This document shows positions 1 to 4,658 of a stretch of DNA of 7,870 nt, one piece after another. The number at the start of each line of letters is the position of its first letter. The first letter of the stretch is position 1. Below the pieces are notes generated by a model, which did not search any database, was not told where the DNA came from, and worked only from the letters and a program-made list of their open reading frames with translations. The DNA is from an uncultured Bacteroidales bacterium. GTDB lineage: Bacteria; Bacteroidota; Bacteroidia; Bacteroidales; UBA932. The stretch is from the NCBI GenBank assembly GCA_934717185.1, contig CAKUYQ010000054.1:1-7870 (forward strand), written 5' to 3'. Made by a program: the position numbers and the translations under genes.

Positions 1-77
1 AGCTGAACATTCCGGAGTTTACCTTTGTAAATGAGGAAATGTGAAGCAAGCGTAACGCAGCAGTTGCCTTTTTAAAC
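1..77. repeat. Intergenic palindromic repeat, copy 1 (cut by window edge)
   Basis: These 77 bases recur without a mismatch at 126-202, giving a period of 125 bp. The copy contains nested inverted arms: ACATTCC (7-13) with GG-A-AATGT (35-42), and TTTAC (18-22) with GTAAA (27-31) around a CTTT loop. The left edge of the repeat is unknown because the window starts inside it. A short open frame through 3-44 ends in TGA, but exact repetition downstream argues for an intergenic element rather than a gene end. Confidence 0.85.
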
Positions 78-125
78 CTTAGTCATACAAAAGTTGTATA
101 AAAAGCGCAAATGCAAGGCTTGCGA

Positions 126-202
126 AGCTGAACATTCCGGAGTTTACCTTTGTAAATGAGGAAATGTGAAGCAAGCGTAACGCAGCAGTTGCCTTTTTAA
201 AC
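126..202. repeat. Intergenic palindromic repeat, copy 2
   Basis: Exact second copy of the 77-bp repeat at 1-77, ending 5 bp before the fba stop codon. With the bases just upstream, the inverted structure can be seen in full: GCTTGC (118-123) pairs with GCAAGC (171-176), ACATTCC (132-138) with GGAAATGT (160-167, one bulged A), and TTTAC (143-147) with GTAAA (152-156), closed by a CTTT loop. It lies directly downstream of fba on the minus strand and could form the 3' structure of that mRNA, but there is no U-tract typical of an intrinsic terminator. The loop region also spells TACCTTTG (145-152), a match to the Bacteroidota -7 box on the plus strand, which may be chance. Confidence 0.85.
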
Positions 203-207
203 AACTT

Positions 208-1170
208 TTACGCTTTGTTGTCAGACCCCAACACATTATTAATCTTGTGAATATAAAGCTGTTTCAGCTTCTCTCTTGCAGGGCCGAGATATTTACGAGG
301 ATCAAACTCTTCAGGATGTTCAAACAATACCTTTCTAATAGCTGCAGTCATTGCAAGACGGCCATCTGAGTCTATATTGATTTTACAAACAGCAGATTTA
401 GCAGCCTCTCTCAACTGATCCTCAGGAATACCAATAGAATCTTTAAGTTTACCGCCATAATGGTTAATTTCAGCTACTATATCTTGAGGAACGCTTGATG
501 AACCGTGAAGTACGATAGGGAATCCAGGAATTCTCTTCTCAATCTCATGAAGAATATCCAAACGAATCTGAGGTTTCTGACCAGGTTTGAATTTGTAAGC
601 ACCATGAGATGTTCCAATTGAGATAGCAAGCGAATCAACACCTGTCTTCTTAACGAAATCCTCCACCTGATCAGGCTCTGTATATGTATGATGCTCAGCT
701 GAAACCTCATCCTCAACACCAGCTAATACACCAAGCTCTCCCTCTACTGTAACATCAAACTGATGTGCATATTCAACAACTTTCTTTGTTAGTGCAACAT
801 TCTCGTCGTATGGAAGATGCGAACCATCTATCATAACAGATGAGAATCCCATCTCAATACAAGATTTGCAAAGCTCAAAAGAATCGCCGTGGTCGAGGTG
901 AAGAACAATTGGAATATTGCAACCCAACTCTTTTGCATACTCAACAGCTCCCTGAGCCATATATCTTAAAATTGTCTGATTAGCATACTTTCTGGCACCG
1001 CTTGATACCTGAAGGATAACAGGCGACTTTGTCTCTACCGATGCTTGAATAATAGCCTGCATCTGTTCCATGTTATTAAAGTTAAATGCCGGAATAGCAT
1101 AACCCCCTTTGACTGCCTTGACAAACAACTCTCTGCTGTTTACCAAACCTAACTCTTTGTACGAAACCAT
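208..1170 (-). CDS. fba: Class II fructose-bisphosphate aldolase
   Basis: Zinc-dependent aldolase of 320 residues that reversibly cleaves fructose 1,6-bisphosphate into dihydroxyacetone phosphate and glyceraldehyde 3-phosphate, in cytoplasmic glycolysis and gluconeogenesis. The class II barrel motifs are all present. HLDHGDS (91-97) carries the catalytic Asp93 and the metal ligand His94. EGELG (143-147) is the conserved acidic segment. SHGAYKF (from 188) supplies metal ligand His189, and LHGSSS (from 221) supplies His222 with the phosphate-binding serine loop. NIDSDGR near the C-terminus is the second phosphate site. Length is normal for the family and nothing is truncated. The ATG at 1170 has no Shine-Dalgarno sequence and an AT-rich leader, as usual in Bacteroidota. 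It is divergent from gmk and has no co-directional neighbour in the window. A related tagatose-bisphosphate aldolase activity cannot be excluded from sequence alone, but the overall match favours FBA. Confidence 0.95.
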   Translation of the reverse strand: MVSYKELGLVNSRELFVKAVKGGYAIPAFNFNNMEQMQAIIQASVETKSPVILQVSSGARKYANQTILRYMAQGAVEYAKELGCNIPIVLHLDHGDSFELCKSCIEMGFSSVMIDGSHLPYDENVALTKKVVEYAHQFDVTVEGELGVLAGVEDEVSAEHHTYTEPDQVEDFVKKTGVDSLAISIGTSHGAYKFKPGQKPQIRLDILHEIEKRIPGFPIVLHGSSSVPQDIVAEINHYGGKLKDSIGIPEDQLREAAKSAVCKINIDSDGRLAMTAAIRKVLFEHPEEFDPRKYLGPAREKLKQLYIHKINNVLGSDNKA

Positions 1171-1253
1171 ATTATATATATATTAAATATGTTAAAAATT
1201 TATCATAGAACTGCCAAATCTGCATTGGCGCTGTGGATTGTTCAAAAACCGTG

Positions 1254-1261
1254 CAAAAGTA
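1254..1261 (-). promoter_or_regulatory. Probable -7 box for fba
   Basis: Read on the minus strand this is TACTTTTG, an exact match to the Bacteroidota housekeeping -7 consensus TAnnTTTG, followed by CACGG. It would start the fba transcript near 1247 and give an untranslated leader of about 77 nt. A TTTG lies about 23 bp upstream, slightly longer than the usual 19-21 bp spacing to the -33 element. Start-site position is inferred. Confidence 0.5.
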
Positions 1262-1274
1262 GGAATAAATTTTA

Positions 1275-1282
1275 TAATTTTG
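1275..1282 (+). promoter_or_regulatory. Probable -7 box for gmk-nadD
   Basis: TAATTTTG matches TAnnTTTG exactly and lies 17 bp before the gmk start at 1300, giving a very short leader of roughly ten nucleotides. I see no good TTTG -33 element at the usual distance. It lies only 13 bp from the oppositely oriented fba box, so the two promoters would compete for polymerase. Confidence 0.45.
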
Positions 1283-1299
1283 AGCAAATTTTAAGAGTA

Positions 1300-1881
1300 A
1301 TGACCAAAAGCAGCTATAATAATAAAGTTATCATTTTTTGTGCGCCTTCCGGCTCCGGTAAAAGCACCATAGTAAAGCATCTGCTACAAAAATTTCCTTT
1401 TTTAGAGTTCTCTATTTCAGCAACTTCTCGCAAGCCAAGAGGAGAAGAGGAGCATGGCAGGCATTACTATTTTATGTCGCAAGAGGAGTTTGAGAATCAT
1501 ATTAGGAACAACGATTTTGTTGAGTATGAAGAGGTTTACAGCGGCTACTATTACGGAACCCTTAAATCTGAGGTTGAAAGGATCTGGGCAAAAGGCCATG
1601 TCATAGTTTTTGACATAGATGTTAAAGGTGGCATAAATATAAAGAAGTTGTATGACAAAAATGCACTTTCTGTCTTTGTACAACCACCATCTATAGATGA
1701 GCTACGCAAAAGGCTCATAGGACGCGGCACAGACAGTGCTGCCGATATTGAGAGGAGAGTTGCAAAGGCAGAGGAGGAGTTGTCATACAGAGACCGTTTT
1801 GATACCGTTTTGGTAAATGATGATTTGGAAACTGCATTTCAGCAGGCCGAGGATTTGGTGACAAAGTTTTTGCAGGATTAA
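1300..1881 (+). CDS. gmk: Guanylate kinase
   Basis: Cytoplasmic nucleoside monophosphate kinase converting GMP and ATP to GDP and ADP, an essential step in GTP, dGTP and ppGpp supply. With the start at 1300 it has 193 residues, the family's normal size. The P-loop APSGSGKST is at 15-23. The GMP-binding segment SATSRKPR is at 40-47, followed by the G-x-x-Y-x-F region (HGRHYYF, 52-58) and YSGYYYGT (80-87). VFDIDVKGG (103-111) is the conserved Asp-containing segment, and GRGTDS begins the lid with its arginines. The frame is open upstream to an ATG at 1189, but that would add 37 residues without family similarity and cross both promoter boxes, so 1300 is chosen. The gene lies 20 bp upstream of nadD on the same strand and is very likely cotranscribed with it. 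Confidence 0.95.
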   Translation: MTKSSYNNKVIIFCAPSGSGKSTIVKHLLQKFPFLEFSISATSRKPRGEEEHGRHYYFMSQEEFENHIRNNDFVEYEEVYSGYYYGTLKSEVERIWAKGHVIVFDIDVKGGINIKKLYDKNALSVFVQPPSIDELRKRLIGRGTDSAADIERRVAKAEEELSYRDRFDTVLVNDDLETAFQQAEDLVTKFLQD

Positions 1882-1901
1882 GATCAAAAGATTAATTTAT
1901 T

Positions 1902-2471
1902 ATGGAGCAAAAGGATAAGCATATCACAGCGTTATATTTCGGGTCTTTCAACCCTCTGCACAAGGGGCATCTTGCAGTTGCCGAATATGTATTGGACCAC
2001 CTACCTGTAGATGAGTTTACATTTGTTTTAAGCCCTCGCAACCCTTTCAAGCCTGCTTCTGTAGTGCTTAACAGCAGAGAGCGCTTGCGCAACCTGCGCG
2101 AGGAGGTTGCCACTTTTTCAAAAAAATACAAGGAGAAGACCGGCAGCAGCAAACTTATAAATGTAAGCGATATAGAGTTTTCTCTCCCATCTCCTCTTTA
2201 CACTTATAATACATTGACCGCTTTTAAAGCAAAGTTCCCTAATAAAAAGTTTGTAATAATAATGGGTGCAGACAATATTGCCATTATAGAGAACTGGTAT
2301 AAAGGGCATGAGATTTTATCTGAATATGAGATATATGTCTACCCTCGTACAGGATATGACGGCAAAGCCATATGCAAAAGATTAGGGGCGCATTTTATGG
2401 AGGGAGAGTTAGTTAATATCTCTTCCACTGCTATTCGCAACGGAGTTGTACCCAATCAACCGGAGCTATAA
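1902..2471 (+). CDS. nadD: Nicotinate-nucleotide adenylyltransferase, short C-terminus
   Basis: Transfers AMP from ATP to nicotinate mononucleotide to make deamido-NAD, the shared late step of de novo and salvage NAD synthesis. The nucleotidyltransferase signature GSFNPLHKGH is at 14-23, with the two active-site histidines at 20 and 23. MGADN lies in the middle of the protein, and the second signature ISSTAIR is close to the C-terminus (from about 173). It follows gmk by 20 bp with no Shine-Dalgarno sequence and is probably its operon partner. Only about ten residues follow ISSTAIR. Family members normally continue for some 20-25 residues with a helix ending near a YI motif, so the C-terminal helix appears shortened. 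The last 41 bp overlap the 3' end of the convergent pseudouridine synthase gene. Identity is secure; full activity is likely but not certain. Confidence 0.9.
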   Translation: MEQKDKHITALYFGSFNPLHKGHLAVAEYVLDHLPVDEFTFVLSPRNPFKPASVVLNSRERLRNLREEVATFSKKYKEKTGSSKLINVSDIEFSLPSPLYTYNTLTAFKAKFPNKKFVIIMGADNIAIIENWYKGHEILSEYEIYVYPRTGYDGKAICKRLGAHFMEGELVNISSTAIRNGVVPNQPEL

Positions 2472-3141
2472 TCTCCATTGGCTCTTTCTTTACAGGGTGC
2501 ACAAACCTCACCAATCTTGAATGAAGGCTTATGCTTGCATCAGGGTTCGAACGCGGAGCACCATATTTGAGATCCCCTTTTATAGGACACCCTATTGCAG
2601 AAAGTTGTGCTCTTATCTGATGCTGCCTTCCTGTATACAACTCTACCTCCAACAGATGATAATGGTCTGTTGAATAGAGGTACTTATACCTTAACCTTGC
2701 CTCTTTTGAATTTGGCCTTGGCTTAAGCGATGCGTATGTTTTGTTTTTCTCTTGGTTTCTTGTAAGATAGTGTGTTAACACCTTCTCATCTTCACTTGGC
2801 CTTTCACATACCAAAGCCCAATATATCTTGTGCATCTGCCCCTCTCTGAATGCTTTGTTCATCCGCTCCAAGGCTTTGGATGTCTTGGCAAATATCACAG
2901 CTCCACTCACGGGCCTGTCTAAACGGTGAATCACGCCCAAGTACACAAACCCGGGTTTATTGTCTCTATGTGCAATAAATACTTTAAGTGTTGTCCAAAG
3001 ACACTCATCCTCGGTCTTGTCTGCCTGGACTATCTCTCCGCTCTTTTTGTTGAAAACCAAAAGGTGGTTGTCCTCATATAGGATTCTGCTGCTAATATCA
3101 TCAAACTCCTCTTTAGACATATCTCTGTAAACTTCACTCAT
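2431..3141 (-). CDS. RluA-family RNA pseudouridine synthase
   Basis: Predicted to isomerise specific uridines to pseudouridine in rRNA or tRNA. The 236-residue protein has the RluA/RluC/RluD catalytic fold. ILYEDNHLLVFNKKSG (20-35) is motif I. HRLDRPVSG (72-80) is motif II with catalytic Asp75. TGRQHQIRAQL (about 168-178) is motif III, and IKGDLKYG follows. There is no N-terminal S4 RNA-binding domain, as in shorter RluA and TruC-like members, so the target position cannot be named. It converges with nadD, overlapping it by 41 bp. It lies downstream of panB on the same strand, but the 241-bp repeat-filled gap makes cotranscription uncertain. Start at 3141 gives a sensible N-terminus; Met8 is a possible alternative. 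Confidence 0.9.
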   Translation of the reverse strand: MSEVYRDMSKEEFDDISSRILYEDNHLLVFNKKSGEIVQADKTEDECLWTTLKVFIAHRDNKPGFVYLGVIHRLDRPVSGAVIFAKTSKALERMNKAFREGQMHKIYWALVCERPSEDEKVLTHYLTRNQEKNKTYASLKPRPNSKEARLRYKYLYSTDHYHLLEVELYTGRQHQIRAQLSAIGCPIKGDLKYGAPRSNPDASISLHSRLVRFVHPVKKEPMEIIAPVDWVQLRCE

Positions 3142-3150
3142 AACCTCGAT

Positions 3151-3257
3151 TATAGTTTATAGCGTTAGCTTTGGCTTTGGCTTTGGCTTTAGCTTTGGCC
3201 TTAATTTAGTTTATTGTTGAGAGTTTATAGATAGTTTTTAATTCACTATAAACTATA
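3151..3257. repeat. 12-bp inverted repeat enclosing a hexamer array
   Basis: TATAGTTTATAG (3151-3162) is the exact reverse complement of CTATAAACTATA (3246-3257). A competing inner pair is AGTTTATAG (3222-3230) with CTATAAACT (3246-3254), flanked by GTTGA (3216-3220) and TCAAC (3263-3267). The structure begins 10 bp upstream of the pseudouridine synthase start codon, so it would fall in that gene's leader if transcribed from panB. Confidence 0.7.
3162..3200. repeat. GCTTTG hexamer tandem array
   Basis: Six hexamers in exact register starting at 3162, in the order GCGTTA, GCTTTG, GCTTTG, GCTTTG, GCTTTA, GCTTTG, then GCC. The same words occur at 3284-3304 and, on both strands, in the panB-dnaK gap. 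A tandem hexamer array of this kind can change copy number by slippage. Confidence 0.85.
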
Positions 3258-3283
3258 CACTTTCAACTATTAACTTTTTATTT

Positions 3284-3365
3284 GGCGTTGGCCTTAGCTT
3301 TGGCCTACTTTTATACTTTCTTTACTTTCTTTACCCTCTATACCTTCTTTGCCTTCTCTCCCCTC
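3284..3365. repeat. Composite repeat: GCTTTGGC words plus pyrimidine tract (panB 3' side)
   Basis: A GGCGTTGGCCTTAGC-type stretch (3284-3304) is followed by a long pyrimidine-rich run (about 3305-3365) built from CTTTCTTTAC-like units, including CTTTACCCTCTATACC. The same two components in the same order and orientation lie upstream of panB at 4328-4419. It ends about 18 bp beyond the panB stop codon. Confidence 0.75.
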
Positions 3366-3382
3366 ATGCCAACAGTCACATG

Positions 3383-4198
3383 CTAATATTGTTCATTCTC
3401 ATTTGGGAAATCACCACTTCTCACATCTTCTATATATTGACGGAACGCCTTTAGGTATTCGTCATGAAGATTGGCATATCTTCTTAGGAATTTTGGCGAG
3501 AAGCCGTTATTAAGTCCAAGCATATCGTGCATTACAAGCACCTGTCCATCACAATCGCCACCGGCCCCTATTCCTATTACAGGTATCTTTAATGTCTTAG
3601 ACACCTTTGCTGCCAACTTAGCCGGGATCTTCTCCAACACAATGGCAAAACAGCCTGCGTTCTCCAAAGCAACGGCATCTTCCAAAAGCTGTGCAGCCTC
3701 AGCCTCCTCTTTGGCACGTACAGCGTATGTACCAAACTTATGAATTGATTGTGGGGTTAAGCCCAAATGCCCCATTACAGGAATCCCGGTTGAAAGGATC
3801 TTTGAGATAGATTCCAAAACCTGAGCGCCGCCCTCCACTTTAACTGCGTCTGCCTGAGACTCTTTCATAATGCGTATAGCATTTGAAACGGCCTCCATTG
3901 CATTTCCCTGATACGTTCCGAACGGCATATCAACCACAACCAACGGGTTCTTCACAGCTCTTGTAACACTTTGTGCATGGTAAATCATCTGATTGAGCGT
4001 AATTGGCAGTGTCGTCTCGTGGCCTGCCATAACATTGGCAGCCGAGTCTCCAACCAAAATCATGTCTATACCGGCCTCGTCAACAATCTTGGCAGAGGTA
4101 TAATCGTACGCTGTAAGCATGGTTATCTTTTCACCACGCTCTTTCATCTCCAAAAGTCTGTGGGTGGTCATCACCCTCTCTTTTCCTGTTACCGACAT
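3383..4198 (-). CDS. panB: 3-methyl-2-oxobutanoate hydroxymethyltransferase
   Basis: Makes ketopantoate from 2-oxoisovalerate and 5,10-methylenetetrahydrofolate, the first committed step to pantothenate and coenzyme A. The protein has 271 residues, a complete family length. MLTAYDYTSAK (27-37) opens the barrel. LVGDSA (48-53) holds metal ligand Asp51, VVDMPFG (88-94) holds Asp90, and VKVEGG (119-124) holds Lys120 and Glu122. GHLGLTPQ (143-150) is conserved, and VLEKIP (187-192) carries the catalytic Glu189. IGIGAG lies in the final third, and the C-terminus FPNENEQY resembles Bacteroidales PanB. The ATG at 4198 is preferred to Met10 because family members share an extension of similar length. 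No other pantothenate gene is adjacent. It is divergent from dnaK, and both flanks carry the same composite intergenic repeat. Confidence 0.96.
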   Translation of the reverse strand: MSVTGKERVMTTHRLLEMKERGEKITMLTAYDYTSAKIVDEAGIDMILVGDSAANVMAGHETTLPITLNQMIYHAQSVTRAVKNPLVVVDMPFGTYQGNAMEAVSNAIRIMKESQADAVKVEGGAQVLESISKILSTGIPVMGHLGLTPQSIHKFGTYAVRAKEEAEAAQLLEDAVALENAGCFAIVLEKIPAKLAAKVSKTLKIPVIGIGAGGDCDGQVLVMHDMLGLNNGFSPKFLRRYANLHDEYLKAFRQYIEDVRSGDFPNENEQY

Positions 4199-4253
4199 CT
4201 TAATTTAGCTACTAAGTCCTTTATAATTGCCCCTCATCCCCCAAATCACGGTG

Positions 4254-4284
4254 CAAAGCAAATAAATTCCGTAAATATTTTCAA
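4254..4284 (-). promoter_or_regulatory. Probable panB promoter
   Basis: On the minus strand TTTATTG (TTG at 4284-4282) is followed after 20 bp by TTGCTTTG (4261-4254), which differs at one position from the Bacteroidota -7 consensus TAnnTTTG and continues GCACCG. The 20-bp spacing fits the family. It would give a leader of about 50 nt before the start at 4198. TTTGGCAGT immediately upstream of the -33 element recurs in front of dnaK. Confidence 0.5.
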
Positions 4285-4347
4285 TAAACTGCCAAAAAAT
4301 TTACTTAATCTTCTTCCCGACAAAGTAGCTTTGGCGTTGGCTTTGAC

Positions 4348-4419
4348 TTTCTCTCTTTACCCTCTATCCCCTCTTTACTTTCTTTACCTTCTTTACTTTC
4401 TTTACCCTCTTTACTCTTC
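4348..4419. repeat. Pyrimidine tandem tract upstream of dnaK
   Basis: About 72 bp that are almost pure C and T apart from one A per unit, built from CTTTACTTTCTTTACC-like units; CTTTACCCTCTATCCC near its left end matches the tract downstream of panB. The opposite strand reads as a repetitive Lys-Glu-Gly-Ser frame, which I regard as a consequence of the repeat rather than a gene. Strand asymmetry of this sort can favour slippage or triplex structures. Confidence 0.8.
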
Positions 4420-4425
4420 AATATT

Positions 4426-4493
4426 GCCAAGGCTAACGCCAAAGCTTTATTTACTTTCTTAAAAATTGCTAAAGCCAAGGCCAAAGCTAACGC
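4426..4493. repeat. Inverted-orientation GCCAAAGC repeat words
   Basis: GCCAAGGCTAACGCCAAAGC (4426-4445) and GCTAAAGCCAAGGCC onward (4468-4493) are the complements of the GCTTTGGC words at 3162-3200, 3284-3304 and 4328-4346. The 14-mer at 4480-4493 is the exact reverse complement of 3162-3175. These copies provide the right arms of the nested inverted repeat. Confidence 0.75.
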
Positions 4494-4531
4494 AGTATTT
4501 GTCGGGAAGCGGAACAGTATAAAAATGACAG

Positions 4532-4579
4532 TTTGGCAGTCTTTATTCTTTGGCACAAGTTTAGAAATAATGTCTGGCG
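4532..4579 (+). promoter_or_regulatory. Candidate dnaK control region with TTTGGCA repeats
   Basis: TTTGGCA occurs at 4532-4538 and again at 4549-4555, with the related TCTGGCG at 4573-4579. The first copy and its TTTATT neighbour are shared with the panB promoter in the opposite orientation. A -33-like TTTG (4549-4552) is present, but no clean TAnnTTTG follows at the usual distance, so the promoter of this heat-shock gene may differ from the housekeeping type. No CIRCE inverted repeat is visible. A binding function for the repeats is inference. Confidence 0.3.
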
Positions 4580-4644
4580 TTGCTGCTTGAATGCAGAGAT
4601 GCAATAGGGCGGTAGCAGATGAAATTTGAATAATAATAAAAAAT

Positions 4645-4650
4645 AGGAGA
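4645..4650 (+). promoter_or_regulatory. Shine-Dalgarno sequence of dnaK
   Basis: AGGAGA lies 8 bp before the ATG at 4659 and is a good complement to the 16S rRNA 3' end. The other genes in the window have no comparable site, so dnaK may be translated with unusually strong initiation for this group. Confidence 0.6.
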
Positions 4651-4658
4651 TATAAATT

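Larger units (their letters stand above)
4283..4547. repeat. Nested inverted repeats spanning the panB-dnaK gap
   Basis: Outer arms: AATAAACTGCCAAA (4283-4296) mirrors TTTGGCAGTCTTTATT (4532-4547) with two extra bases. Next pair: CTTCCCGACAAA (4313-4324) is the exact reverse complement of TTTGTCGGGAAG (4498-4509). Inner arms: TAGCTTTGGCGTTGGC (from 4326) mirrors the GCTAAAGCCAAGGCC segment (from 4468) and, with 17 of 19 matches, the segment 4428-4446. All pairs are nested in the correct order, so one strand could fold into a long interrupted hairpin with the pyrimidine tract in its loop. Confidence 0.75.

Noticed and set aside
3..44. Possible C-terminal coding end of a gene left of the window
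   Set aside because: The same frame recurs exactly in the second repeat copy, which points to an intergenic repeat.
4551..4566. Sigma-54 promoter for dnaK based on TGGCAC
   Set aside because: The -12 TTGC element is absent at the required spacing.
4305..4604. Minus-strand frame with Ala-Leu and Lys-Glu-Gly-Ser repeats (and its plus-strand partner at 3971-4462)
   Set aside because: Translation of the tandem hexamer and pyrimidine repeats; overlaps the panB promoter region and inverted repeats and resembles no protein family.
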